Below, piece after piece: positions 1-14,200 of a DNA stretch of 64,000 nucleotides. The notes under the pieces were generated by a model. It was given only the letters and a program-made list of their open reading frames with translations, was not told the DNA's origin and did no database searches. This DNA comes from Heterobilharzia americana. Taxonomy: Eukaryota; Platyhelminthes; Trematoda; Strigeidida; Schistosomatidae. The stretch spans positions 155,759,776 through 155,823,775 of the forward strand of contig OX104127.1 of NCBI GenBank assembly GCA_944470555.2, given 5' to 3'. Position 1 is the stretch's first letter. Each line of letters starts with the position of its first letter. The translations under genes and the position numbers were made by a program.

Positions 1-650
1 TCTGTTGCAGCTTGAAGAGACAATTCAGTGAAGATTGTTGATGGTCGCTATGAAGCTGACAGTGGCGCAACCCTATTTTTGGCACCTGTGTCAACTAAAA
101 ATTTCGAGCCTGAAGTTTTATCCGTCACATAAAAGAGGCGACCGGAATGGTTGCCAGTAACAGCTGTCGCCATCGCTCGCTGGCTTCCAAGTTTCCGTGG
201 TCCAAAGGTGAGCTTTCGTTGACGTTGCAGAGTCTAGCACACCGATTTGCTTCGGGCCTAACTTTCTGAGGTATCAACAAATCTCTTGTGAGGCTTTAGG
301 GGTACGTGGTCGATGCCTTTTAGTTGAGGACCTACGCGATATAGACCTCGGGGGTCAGAAGTCTTTTGCTGTCAACGCTTCAAATTTAGACGTTGACGAA
401 GCCACCTGTGACTCAACACTAGATGAGTTGATTGAGGTGGAGAGAAGGTTATACTGGAGACCATTTGTTGAAGTTGTCTGGACAGACTTTCGTCACTTTA
501 TCAGCCATATTAGCTAAGGTGTCTAGACCGGTAGTTGTAGCAAAGATGCTTGGTATTTGCCGAACGTTGAATGGAGGCCTCTTGAGCCATAGCTGCTTAA
601 GGACAGCTTCATCAAATTCACGTGAACCTGCAAGGTATAAGATGCATCCT
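1..650 (-). mobile_element. Decayed Gypsy-type gag-protease
   Basis: On the - strand, from about 640 down: VREFDEAVLKQLWLKRPPFN and DTLANMADKV (C-terminal gag), a frame-broken CHCC-type finger (WYLRKxGPEANRCARLC region, about 230-290), then GRLFYVTDKTSGSKFLVDTG with AKNRVAPLSAS (retropepsin with DTG active site, about 35-145). The finger type is that of the CsRn1/Boudicca-like Gypsy group. Frameshifts and stops are frequent, and the reverse transcriptase would lie outside the window. Confidence 0.75.
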
Positions 651-1002
651 AGCGGTTAGGTGGGCTTCCTATCAAAAGCTGAGCTGATGGATGTAAAGAT
701 TTACGTGAAATCTGGAAGGTCTTTCCACCTGCAACATTATTAATCACGGCCACTTGATAACAACCCTCAAGACAGTGAGTAACTCTAATCAACTTGGAAA
801 AGAAACACCAACGGATGGTCACCATGGTGACCATTTTCTGATCGCGACTTCATTTACCTTCCTAATAAAGAATGTCGCTACCTTAACTTCCTTCGTCAGC
901 GCGACCGCTATTTTTCCTGGTCGTTTTCGATCTCTTATCTTTTTGACTTCAATTCTTTCCAGTGCTTTCTATAAGTTGTTTGTCATGGATATAATTCCAA
1001 TG
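651..1002. other. Between Gypsy relic and inverted-repeat unit; unrecognised
   Basis: No conserved frame found. It may belong to the Gypsy gag further upstream, but I could not confirm it. Confidence 0.35.
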
Positions 1003-1747
1003 TTCAATATTGACAGTGCAAGAGTAGAAAACTGGTAGCTTTTGATCTCTCGTGTCTAGTTCTTAGGGCTGGGTTCGAGTCGTTCGGTTCGCTCCTGCAA
1101 TGGACGAGGGAATCCCTTCTGCTTTGACCTTCTGTAAGGTGGAAGTTTTGTCGGTTGGTAATTTGTAATTTGTGGAGTGGCTGGGGAGCCACGGGTTGCT
1201 GGGACAGTGAGCGGACTGTCGCGACTCCCGTCTGCGCAGGTACCCGGAAGAGAACAGTTGGGTGGTGGTAAAGAGAGAAAAAATGGGGGAAAATAAAGAG
1301 GAAAAAGAAAAAGAGAGAAGAGGTGCGAAAGGGAAATGGAAGGGGGAGAAAAGTATGTTGGACTTGTCCGAGATCTAAAAATAGATAGCGTGGGTCCTTC
1401 CAACTTTTGTTATCATTTTGGCCTCTTTGTTTATCTTCTTAATCCTTTCATTTGCTTCAAAATTCCGATTCGATTTCTAGAAGCACAGTATTGCTATATT
1501 CCATTCCTACCACAGTTTCTGGATAGACCGTCTATCTCCGGAATAATTGAAACAGCGCCCAACCGTTCACCGGATGAACGAGAGCCACAAGAGGCAAGTG
1601 ACTAACTCTTTAGCAAGGGCTTAAAGTAACCTCACAAGACTAAGAAGTGAGCACAAAAATATTTGTTCCTACCACCAAGCCCTGAGAACTAGACGTGAGA
1701 GATCAAAGATTATCAGTTTTCTACGCTCGCACTATCAATATTGCATA
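1003..1747. repeat. Unit bounded by ~70-bp inverted repeats
   Basis: 1003-1072 (TTCAATATTGACAGTGCAAG to TAGTTCTTAGGGCTG) is matched in reverse by 1677-1747 (AGCCCTGAGAACTAGAC to CACTATCAATATTG) with about 10 differences. The interior is not coding; 1260-1350 is a purine-rich run. Confidence 0.6.
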
Positions 1748-1961
1748 CTGGAAATATAAATAGCTATTATTCAGAGATCTCAGAAATTCCCGATTTACTA
1801 TATTCACTTTATTGAAGCTGTATGTAAGAAATAAGTGAAAAATGACATTCTTGAGCCTGATGAGCACAGCATTTCAAAGAAGACAACTTTCAATTACAAC
1901 AACAGAGGAACAGATTTGGTGCCAAATAATGCGGGAAAGTTCGAAGTGACGTTACTTTGCC

Positions 1962-2088
1962 ATGGATGTTGATTTGTACGCTTACTTTGGCTTGGATGAC
2001 GATTGCACGCCGAAAGATGTGCAACGCGCATACAAAAAGAAAGCTAGAGAGGCTCATCCAGATAAAAACAAGGATAATCCGTTGGCAA
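1962..2088 (+). CDS. DNAJC17: DNAJC17-like exon 1 (J domain, HPD motif)
   Basis: Starts with ATG at 1962 and codes residues 1-42 plus the first base of codon 43. It contains the HPDKNKDNP segment that marks a J domain. The donor is gtatgg at 2089. Reading on past the donor loses the J-domain similarity at once. Confidence 0.9.
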
Positions 2089-5000
2089 GTATGGTATTAC
2101 TAGTACTAATGTTTCACTCCAGAGGAAAGTTTCCAACAGTTACGTGTCTACTTCGAAATATTACATGACCCAGTCAAAAAAGTAAGACTACGACGGTTTC
2201 GCGCTTTTAAATATCCATGATGATACCGTGAAAATGCATTCATTTATTCACCAACTATGTACAACCACTGCTACCCATAAATGGTCTTATACGGGTTTCT
2301 ATCTAGATTTTACTGCCCATTTTGTGTAGATAAATTTCCTTATGGCATCCTTACCGTGAGATACGTATTCCGAGGTGGTGCTGCCATTTCATTTTTACGT
2401 AATGGTTGTAGTATGTAGTATGTTAACAACTAGAGCCAGGCGTTGTGCACTTGAGTTAGTAGCTTTTTCCCCCTCTGGTAAGTCCTATGTGCTTGGTTGC
2501 GGTTGATTGTAACGACAGCAATGAAATTAAAGCTATTTGCCGTTTAATTACTGTTTTAGGGTATTAAAACGAGATATTTCTGTTAGGGCATTTCCCTATT
2601 GGTTACAGGTCTTTGATTCTACAGCTGACCTATTAGTCTCTCAAACTTTGTTACTCCTTTGAATAGTGTTTTCGAATACTTATTGTGTTTATGGTTGAGG
2701 TGTACAAATTAATCGACAAAGTTTGACTTTATTTTAGACTTTCGTTTGTAGCAATCACATGACACTTGGTCGGGTATAAGATACAGGAGGAATGACGTTA
2801 AAAGTTGATTGAAGTAGTTCAGGTTTGTTCACCATGCTACTATAAATAAAGAATGACTCCTTGCTTCGTGATTTTGACTCTTTGTTTCGGTCAGTTTAAT
2901 TTATTGACAGTTTTATAAATGTTTTCCTCTTTAATAATCCTAAGTATAATACTATACATGAAACCCTAAAGGATGCATCAGTATCCCAGGTTTTGTGTTT
3001 GTCTGCAAGTTATTTGATGGGCGTCATTGCATACGTTGATATCGGTGACATAAGCTATCTAGTTTGCTGTAGTCATTTAGTGCGACTGTAAAACAATTTA
3101 TACGTTCGTAACTTACGTAAAACCACGCATCTAGTGTGACATCTAATGCTTTTACATGGATGCCCAAACTCTAGCGGGTAGTGTTAGATACGCAACTCAC
3201 TGACCAGAATTTCAGGCTAATGATCTGTAGCACATATGCTTTCTCAGCATCTGGTTGCCGATAACGTGGTCTTTTGAAACAACTCTAGTTGAGTGTCATC
3301 TATCTCTTGGTATATTTTGGAGGAGGTATCGGTCTTCCCATTCTGCATGTATCTTAGTCCAATTTATATTCTAGTGTCATTCTCATGGTTCAAATGACTG
3401 GTTTAAAAATGAAATTGTATTTACTCATCACTTTCTGTTAGCTACGCTTATGGGGTTTTCTTTTTTAGTTTTGTCCCCTATCCAACTCCTGTTTTAACGA
3501 AAAAGTAGCTCCTCTATTTATTATGATGCATCATTGCATTAGGATGTACTTAGTTCTTGCTAGTTGAAGTATTTAGCCAGTACTTCTACAGTTTCTTATG
3601 CCATATTTTTTATTGCTTGTTTCCATCTAGTTGAAACATTCCTGTTGATGAAAAAGGAGTCTTTTATATTTGTTATGCACCAATAGCAGTTTATGCAGAA
3701 TGATAGTGTAAAGATCGATTAGTCTGCCAGAAATGATACAATATAACGCTGTGACTGAGTCATTGATTGGAAACTAGGCAGTGAGTAAGAGCATTGATAG
3801 ATTTACCATGTAGCATCTTATCCTTCAACCAAATAAAACCGCTACTGATATACATCAAAAAGAAACTAAAAGATAATGTAGACAAAATGTGTAGTTTTAA
3901 AATGTAAGAGTGAAGATCACTGGGTAACTTGGGGCTTCTTACCAATGTATGTAATGCTGCCTTCATACCATGTCAGTTGGTTTAGTAGGTAAGTCAGTGT
4001 AATGTAGAAACTTCATACTCAGTGAATAGAATTTACGGGTAGTGCTTAGCTGTTCGTTTTAAGGCCGATGGAGTAGTTTTATACCCATACCAGATCCCTC
4101 CAAAGCTGAACACGTGAACCAACTACTTTTTTTAAGAGGAATAATTACTGGTTGGGTCACATGTTCACTGAATATAAATTAATTAGTTACTAACACTTAC
4201 CGTATGCAAAAGTAAAATCACTTCAGAAAGAAGATACTCAAAAAATGAAAGGCCAACCATGTTAAAAAGTTAATAGCTATGATAAAGATGAGTCGTAATG
4301 CTGTAAAAAAGATTATGAACCTTTACTTAAGCAATAGATGTGGATGTGGTAAAATTCGATGACATACAAGGTTGGAGGGTTTTGTTCTGTTATTCTACCT
4401 ATTGCTGCATGTATTAGGAGACATGAAGTCTGAAAAACGAAATGCTTGTAATGACTCATTCTTTAACCTAAAAACTCATTCTGAATTGCAGCTTTAACAT
4501 AAATCTAAGATAAAGATCCCGGATAACTATTCTATCAAATTTTGTAGTAATTGGTGTATAAACTCCAGGAATTTCAGTGGAATTGCTGATATATGCATTG
4601 CCGACTGCTCTTTATATTCGGGAATTACCTGTATAAGGTACCTAAGAATTTTCTGAAACACTGTATTTATGTCTAATATCTAGGTTGTCGTATGTGACAG
4701 TCAATGAATAAACGGGGCGACTAAGTTTACAAACGAGTGCGGACAAAGTATTAACTGAAAATTGTTTACGCAGTAGTTTTAATAGATTCATGAAAGTAGA
4801 TCGATGGATGTAAACCACTTGATTTCACCAGCTACCCGAGAGAATATGATTTTATTTCGTTTAATCAGCAATGAACAATCATATCCTACTTCTATCTGTA
4901 TAAGAAAAATCTATACGCGCAGAAAGTTGTAGGTAAAGTTTTATGGCACCGCACATATTTCGTTTCTGAATGTACGTTAAAATTGTCTAATTTACGTGTT

Positions 5001-5210
5001 GCACATATTGCTTTGTTGTCATAAGAGATGGATCATTTTTAATGAAGCATTCAAAATAGCTTATTAGTACCAGCCAGTAATGAGATGATTTTCGTTGCGT
5101 AGTCTCTGAATATTTCCGACTCAAAAATAGTTTTTGCAGTCCAACTTGATGTAATATATATCCCGTAGACATCGTTTGCAAATTATAGTAATTTCTGTAT
5201 TATATTTAAC

Positions 5211-5270
<60 letters not shown>

Positions 5271-8200
5271 GTTCTTAGAATGTGGATTTTAACTCTTCAG
5301 TTTGTAGTTGTAAGCTGTTCCAGATTTCTTGTGATTCGCATTTTATCACTTCTTTTACAATTTTATAGAAAGAATATGACCGAAAGTGGAAGGCCAAGAA
5401 GGAGGTTGCCAAGAGGATGGAGGCTATGGATTCTTCTAGGAGAAAACTTAAAGAAGGTAGGTTTTTGAATGCACAGTATTGTAACGTTCTCAACTTCATC
5501 AGATTGTTCACCTACATACAAGTCACATTAGCTAGGTATCATTATCATTTTCTTTTAAGTGTTTAAATGCTCAATGATACTGTTGAAATATGTATTTATC
5601 ATGCAATTAAGGTGATTAGGCGTTTTACATTGCGTACACTGATTCTTTCGGGATATTTGATCACTTTCGAAAAACTTTTGAAAAGCGTAGAAATTATAGT
5701 ATTATGAAGAAAAGAGAGATGGAGAATACCAAAATGGTTGGTAAAAGAAAAAGTCAAAAAATTTACATTTATTGAGCACTCATTAAAAGTAGTGAATCCA
5801 ATTAAACAACAACGTAATCCCCATCAGTGTCAATACTGAGTCTTATCTAATATTCTTTTGTAGATTCGGCTAAATTTACAAATCATCGTATTTTCGATAG
5901 TTGTCTTGGAAATGAAATCGCCGCAAATTATTTACGTTTACATGTTTAATTTCCAAAGGACAGAGTTAAAGTGAATCTAATGTCTCACATGAAGACCCTG
6001 ACTATTCTGATCCATATGGGGAGATGTAGACTGCCTGGTTGGAGTCCTCGAGACGATTGAAATCAGTGGTTGAGGACTCTTGATAAAATGGCTGAAAATT
6101 GATCCTTGACATCTAAAGCTTGAGTATTCGTATTAATCTTTCTCTTGAGATTGTTTGTTCTCTCGCGCAATGTTTTCTACTTTTATGTCATTCTTTTTCT
6201 ATCCACCTGTTTGTATACTACCGTGAACTGTGACAAATTGGACCGATGCACTTGTGTGTGAGGTTCCATGTTGGTTTTGTCTATCTCTCAGATATTTTGT
6301 CGAATCACTGAGCTTTGTCACGTCAGAGACACCGCAAAATAAGTCATTCACAAACGTATTCTAACTCAACTCAACTACTCTTCATCATGCGACCCCACAC
6401 CGTAAAGTGACTTACTTTTTTCAAACCAGTGTCAGAGTTCGTGAAAGCTACTGAAACTGTTTGCGTAAAATGTGTTCAGGTCAGAGTCCAGTACTCATAC
6501 ACATTTCAGTTAGCAAAACTCAAAACGTTTATCATATATTTAACTAGATTTTGGTTTAGGTTACTGACTTTGTTTTTTACTGCAGTATTTTTGATAATAG
6601 AGGTTGGATGACCTGTTTATATTTGTTATTCACAATTAGTTGCTTATTGTTAAGTCTCTCGACTCTTCTACTACTTTTGTGGATAGGGTTGTCCAATCCT
6701 GTTTCCGTCTAGGCGGTCAACTGAAAGCACATTCTTTCAAATTCAAAGTATACTTAGTTCCTATCTGATAATTAGACGTAGATTAATATTCTTACGATAA
6801 GCATCTTGATACCATAACTTTTTACCCCAATCGCTCTATAGTTGCACTTTGAAACACTCCTACAGGTGGTTTAGTTATATCAATACCGAAGTAGAGAAGC
6901 TGAGCCAATCGGAGAGGCATCTGCGGGGTATCTACAAAACCCTATGCCAACGAAGCGACAACGGTGATCGTCTGTTACAGTTTTTGTCCGGCAGTCACTT
7001 GTTTTTGGCCAGCACTAACTGTAGGCATACGGAGAGACAGTCTCACATGACCCCTCTCTCGACATGTAACCACACTAGGGGTGACGTAATCACAAGAGAG
7101 TTTTTGGTAGACCTAGACCCAGATCATATAGTCCTGTTATTTGAAGACACTGATAAGATGCAGAGTCTTCTAAACACTTTGAATGGCAATTTGAGAATGT
7201 TTGGGATCAATTTCTCGCCATCCAAATGCAAATTGTTGCTCCAGGACTAGCCTTGAGTGCGGTGCCCCGGCTAACATTAGAGAGCGAAGTGGCTGAGTGC
7301 ATTGAACTCATCACTTACCTGGGAGGTAAGGTCAGCCCTAGTGACCCAGTGGCCGATGAAATCTGTGAACGGATACAGAAGAGTCAGTTGATTTTTGTCA
7401 GCTTATGTCATTTGTGGCTCCGCCGCGATATCTGATTGTCTACTAAGCGTCGAGTATACTGAGCTGCAGTCCCCCCTGTTCTACTGTATGGCTGTGGGAC
7501 ATAGCCATTAAAGGCAGAAGACATGAGAAGGCTCCAGGTGTTTGACCATCGTTGTCTTCTTAGCATAGCCTGTGTTTCGTGGTGTCACCACGGGAGTAAT
7601 GCAGAAGTCGAACGTAGAGTTTTAGGGAGGAGAGAAAAGACAGTTCATGTAGTCGTGAACCTTCATGGACTGAGATGGCTTTGTCATGTGTTACGTCTAA
7701 CCACTGTCTGCCTCGCAGCACAATGTTGACCGGAGTAGGTTCAGGCTGGAAAAGATTCGGGTTGGTCAGACTGAAACATGGCATCAATGAAGTCTTTGAC
7801 TGTTTATTTGAGCCATGTATGGAGGCGATGCAGACTAACCGGTTGAGGTCTTCGGGACGAGAAACCAGTGGTTGGAGACTGACTCTAGGTGGTATGGCTC
7901 GGAACCGATGTCAGTGGCGCAGATGCATACACACATTATCCTAATCTCAACTATCATACTTAATCTCATCCTTTTCTCATTCTTCCCCTTCCTCTCTTTT
8001 ACTACTTTCTACTTTTGATTGATTTTCCTTTTATCCTTCCTCTTCCATTTCATTGCCTTGTTACTTGATGTGCTGATGTGAGACGCGGCAACTTGATCTG
8101 TTACGTAGTAATGTCTGGTCCTATGTTGATTTTGCTGCTGGCGTCCGACGATTTCAAACCAACTATGGACACAGATAGATCACATTGCTATAAGCCATCG

Positions 8201-11200
8201 TTGTAGAGGGTCGGTGCAGGATTACAGCTCTTTCCAGAGTACCTGTTTGGACTCCGATCACACACTAGTACGCGCTCGTATATGTCTGCGCCTTACTGAC
8301 CTCAGAAAACAGGCGGAAGTGAAACTTGTCTATGGTCGATTGGAAGATGACAAACACCAAGTCCAAATTTAAGGAAGCGACAGTTAAGCATTCATCTAAA
8401 CGTGACGGCAGTGCTCATCCTAAAGAAACCTGATGTAATAGTAAGTCTGCTGTAAAACAGTGGTAAAGATAATTCGTAACCCACACATGAAGGCTAGCAA
8501 ACGTCGTAGGGTTTCCGCGAACCCACCGTAAAATCGATGGATTGGGGACGGGGAAGCCCCCACGCAGCTATTAAGGAATGTCATACATGCAAAAGGACGG
8601 GAGCTAGAAAACGGTACACGTACGTGTATGCCTACTCGCATTTATATATATATATATATAGCAGAGCGAGAATACCACCAAGGAATTCCTTTGATAGCGC
8701 CTCTATTCAGTGATCGTTTGGCACTTTATAGCTCTGGCGGACCTCTTCCTCTGTTAAGAGAGAACAAGGAGCCTGGCTTCCCAGATCTTGGTGAGGCAGC
8801 TGGTAGACGCTTCTCCCTAGAGGAAAGTGGGCATCCCCGCTACTGGACTGAATCAGAGGCTAAGCTTGGCGACCGGTTTATTTCATATTATACTCCGTCC
8901 CGACGGTACACACGACACAAGACCATACGCCCTATGTCAGAAACGGGAACTCTCATCTGTAAAGACCCGGCTCTCAGCTCGCAAATAAGGATTGGACACC
9001 CCTTACACTCCCTAGAGGAGTCTGCCCTGTCGCATAGGCGTTGGGAACCCACCTCCACACCTTGAGCTGCCCCGATCTGACGGTCAGGGGTTTGGGGAAT
9101 GTCCTGCCATCTGTCCGAGACGACCGGCGGACTGTCATCCATAGGGACAGAAGTAACTCCCTCCTCACTGGATTCAGTTAGAGGCAAAACCCGGTGAATC
9201 CGATTTCCAGCCAAATGTTCCAACTTCGACTTATCTGATCCCGACTTCCAGTAATATCGAACAAGGTTTCGATACAGCACACAGCCCTCCTGAGAGAGAG
9301 TGCACCACTGGGACGGTAACTTAATCAGAAAACTTATCCAATTATTTCAAAAGCTGCTCCCGATATTCTGTCATTTAGAGGTAACGGGCATTCTTAGTGG
9401 ACCGGGTGACCACATTGCGGACTACCCCGACCACCAAGTGTACTAGGAACTTCTTCCAATGTGGTGGACGTCTCTCAAGTGATCTGTACCAGTTGGTGGT
9501 TCTTATCGCCTGGAGAACTAAGTCATTAGTGACGTATGTGGGTATCAGTCGCGTCGCCGAGTTTACCGGCCGATACTGTTCTCTTAAGGGTACCGTCCTC
9601 CCCCAGTTATTTTATATTTCCCCGTAACCAGAGCATGGTCAGCTTGTACCCGATATACCCAGATATATACCCCGGATCGCCTGCCATGATCAACCTGAAA
9701 TGGTCAATGAGGTTTGGCTCTCGCATTCCTAGTCGGATTTAGAACAGGAAATTTGCTCGGGAGGGGGGGGGCATGCTTATATCCTACAGGCCTCTTTCAA
9801 TCTCGCATGTATCGTGAGATACATACTATCCCGGCACTCACTTACCCGTTAGACAGCATAAGACCATAAGACGAGCCATGAGTTCACAGACAGGCTAGGT
9901 ACCCCAGAAAGGTCTATATTATAAACATCTGAAATACGGACTAATGGTCTCATTTATTCAAAAGGGATATAGCCCTCCGGGGAGGCGACAGGCATACCCT
10001 ATCAACCTCATACGTCACATGCGTCATGAGACACATTACCCCGCCACCCTGTGGAAAGCAAGTATTAGTTCGCGCTGCCATGCTTCACAGCAGTATGCTA
10101 AGAAAGGGTAAGTAGAAAATGCATGACAAAAATAGGCGAAATACATGAGAGTGGAAAATAAACATCTATTGGTTAGTGGGAATGTTCGCTAATGATAAGG
10201 GACTTACACACCTACGTCATCGATTCCTATCCTTTTGGCAACCCTAAGCGGGCAGTCCACATCTCCCTACACATCCCAAACTAACAGTCAGACACTTTGT
10301 AGTTTGGTGCCGTGTCTTGATCCGACCAACCCGAGCCTTCTATCCCATTCCTACTGACATTGCATGCTGAACTAGGTGGTGGCTCGGCAACTCAGTGAAG
10401 ATTCACAATCTCATCGACTGACTTGTCTTTCGCACCTAAGACTTTACGCCCTGACTCGACGTCGCTCATATGTACGCAACGGCAGGAAAATGACTTTGGC
10501 CAAAAACATCTTCCCTCCACATCCGCTTTTAAGGGTCGTTGCTCAGTCGTACAATAGGACAGCAGTGCAGTGTATTCGTTCTTCAATTGGTAGTCAAGTA
10601 TCTTGCCAGCATCGTAATTTGGCGAATGCCAAACAAGCCTTTCGTATCCAAGTTGTCATTTCTTCACAAGAATATGTCTCCCTATAAACTGGAGTGACCA
10701 GGTATCTAGATCAGTCTAACAGGACTAACATCTCAGCTAATCTACTCAGTGATTTCCTACTTCCATCCTTAGAGACTTCTGGTGACAAACCGTCGGATAT
10801 TGATGCTTCTCTCAGTTTCATTTTTGAAACGGAAGAGTTGACGGATCAACATCTATGCCCCATATAGATTCGGACTGAAGAGTGATCGTAGAACGGTTGG
10901 ACTGTTTTTAAAAGTTTTGGCCCTGACTTTCTAGCTCTCTATCATGAGTGTTATAATGGATCGAGAAAACTCAAATACAGGTTTTAGATAAGCATTATTA
11001 TTTTATTTACTTCAAAAGGTATTTTACACAGTACTCATAGTATTGTATAGCTCAACTATCTGTCTCCTAAATACACACGACGTTCTTAACTCAACAAACA
11101 CATACTGCCTTAACTGCTATTTGCTTCTGGCATCTATTAAGGTGGAAACATACACATTCTCTTACTAACTCATGACTAGAGTCCAAGAAAGAACTTCAAA

Positions 11201-14200
11201 AAGATAAGATGTCTTCCACCGATGACTCACAGCAGTATGACCTGTATGCACCGAATTTGATATCGGTGGACACCACTTGAGATAATGTCTCTCCTTATGT
11301 GTACCTGAAGTCAATACTCCTCAAAAACAAGTGGTTGTCCAGATAAAATTCTAAGGGACGATCACTGTTGTTTTTTGATCGACATGGAATTCTACGATTA
11401 CCCGCAAGGTGTCTTTCAACTGACCCAGCTCTCCTACGTCACCCTTTAAGCCACCTGCTAAAGTAACTAAAATTCTGCCTTATTTAGCAAACATGATAGC
11501 TTTTGGTAGAACTCATGCTTTTTATTTACTGAACTGCAGTCAGTTGAATCGTAGGTTTAGACTACGGATAAGCAACGACTTATTTCACGGTCTTTTGTAG
11601 TTCTTACAGATGCATTCAGCTGAACAACAAGAAGTGCTATTTTCGCTCTTAAACTAAATGCAATACCTACAAGAACGAGTTCACAAGATCTATCTGTTGG
11701 ATCTTCGAACACTCGTAAAGTGAATTCTGCAGACTTACCACATTGGCTAGGTATTGTCAAATGAATGACCATTCTAAGATACTAAATGGGCATCTCAGAA
11801 ACATGATTCAAGATTCCATGGCTTTAAGAAATGAATCCTGTTATCCTACCTAACATGGGGTTCAGATATGAAAAACTGCAATGTGGTTTTAAGAGACTAG
11901 GAAGGTTGTTTTGCTGGCCTCAATGGTCAATGATTGCAGTACGAAAGGTTGAGGAAGTTGTAAGGAGCTAAATGTTGGTTTCGCGAGGTGATTGGTTTTT
12001 ATATACTACTGGAAACGTGCGGTTCGTTGGCACTTCCCGACTGCCTACACCTTAGATGTTTCTGCAAAGTAACTAAAATAGAGAAAAAATAATTTACATG
12101 ACCACAGAGCCCTAAGTTTATCTGCTTGAGGCTGGTCACATATGGCCTTTTTAAGGGTTTTGGATTGACATTTGGTTGCGCTACCACCAGAGAGGGGAAA
12201 GTTATACCGCTGGCACCGGAAAACTGCGAGACAGAAAGGAGTGTGCTATTTTTGTGGCCGACATTTTCTGACCTCCCATTTCCAGTAATCCGCCGTAAAA
12301 ACCTCACTGCTATCACTTCCCGTACAGTCAGCAGTAAGACTTCTACCAGAAACCTCCTCTATATTATAAACTGTTGAGACTGTAACGGTAACTATTTTTA
12401 CCAGAATCCAGCAGAACTTTCCAGGATGGTAGCACCTCAAAGAACAAATGTTCCAGCTGGTGTATTTCGCCAGCTCACTACCATCACCAAATCAAGATAG
12501 CAGCCGTTCGTCCAGACTAGTAACTAGCGCTTTTGCCTAAAGCAATGAAATATCTGTACAAACGGAAAGATTTTGTATTGTTTGCCTAGCCAAACCGCAT
12601 TGATGCTGTTTTGAATAAGGCTTTTTAATTAGTCTTTATAAGCTAACAACTACTTATTTTCATAATACACTAATATTTCCTATAATTTTGATTAACTCAA
12701 TCATTTACATATTGAAAACGTGTTAAAATTATCATACAAACATAGAGCTAGAAGCTAGAGAAGCGGCTGCCGCAGCTATGCGCAAGAAACAGTCTGAAAC
12801 TACAGCTAGGCAATTAGCAGCTGACCAGATTCGCAGAGATTGGGAACGCTACACTGAAGAAATGCAATGGGAAGCTCAAAGGAAACGAAAGTATGTAGAT
12901 ACTGAAACTGACAATATGGAGTTTGAACCGAAAAAGTCCAATCAAGCTGTGGTCAGAGTAAGTTGTAACCTACTTTTTAAATACGATTGATAACGATCGT
13001 ATATTTGCTGTGTTAATAACTAGACTTTTAGTATTCACTTGTATATTTTTGATACGCGAAATGTGATGCAAGTTAGTGAAGTCGTTTAGATAACAATGTA
13101 GCGATATTGACTTCTTAGTTTCCCATTGCAGTATATTACTACACGGGTTCATTGACTTTTAACTTTCTTCGTTGTCTTAAAATCACTAACTAAGCACAAC
13201 CTCATGCAAATTTCGTAGAATTCATGCATACACTGTTTTAAACTTCCTGTTTGCATAAATACAGCAAATATTGAACGGACTAATTAAAAAGCTTGAACAT
13301 TTGCATTTCATAGCCTTTCATCAGCTGCAAACAGCTTACAATTGAAATGGATTAGTAGTAGTAGTAGTGTGAGTGAGTAGTAACAACGTAATATACTTTA
13401 AACACGCAGAAATGATTGGAGATTTGAAATCCAGGATTAACAATGAGGTAGGTAGCGAATGAGTCAAGGAAACACGATTAATAGTTACATATGGCTATTT
13501 ATGTCTGATGAGATGGAAAATTCTGGAACTGTGGAGTGGGGGAGGGGACAACAAACGAAAATCAGTATAAAAAAATTTTCTTTTCGACGAAGTCATTTAC
13601 TAAGCTGTACATTCGTGAATATATGTTACAGTGGGTAGAATGTTCCATAATTGTTTCCGGTCAGGGGGCAAAATATATTGAATGATGAAAGGAGGTTAAT
13701 TAATACACATTTGTGTTTAGAGTGGGAAAATAGACAGGGGATTATAAAATTAAATGTAATTACTTAATACAGGATGAATGTATGGCAAAGTAGGAAACTG
13801 AACGAAGGGTTATGGAGGTAAAATTGCGATTATGTAATACCGGATAAACCTATGACAGTATGAGAATAAACAGGGTATTATGAAAATGAGATAGTAATTA
13901 CGTAATGCAGGTTCAATCTGATACAAAATGAATCTGCGGCAGACAGGGCTTTATGATGGCCGTGGCAAAAATAAAGGTTGAACGTACTTTTTTTGCACGC
14001 ATAACGCTGGTGTGAACTTCTGGATTGCTAGTGTTTCAGCTATAGACAGATGCCTTGATCTTACTCCCTTCGAGTGGTTTGATCGAACCCTGTAGAGAAT
14101 TTTGAATGAGCTCTCGAAAGGAGCTAAGTGGCTTGAGTTCACGAGGTGTTCTGTTATCGAACTGAAGATGCATTTCCGTTCTCCCTTTGCAAGCCAGGCT

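Noticed and set aside
1336..1605. An 89-codon + frame upstream of the DNAJC17-like gene.
   Set aside because: It lies within the inverted-repeat unit, has no recognisable domain and has low-complexity flanks.
12126..12440. A gag-like CYFCG segment and two - strand frames as a Gypsy gag.
   Set aside because: Only one cysteine pair is visible, the frames are broken, and no protease or RT is adjacent.
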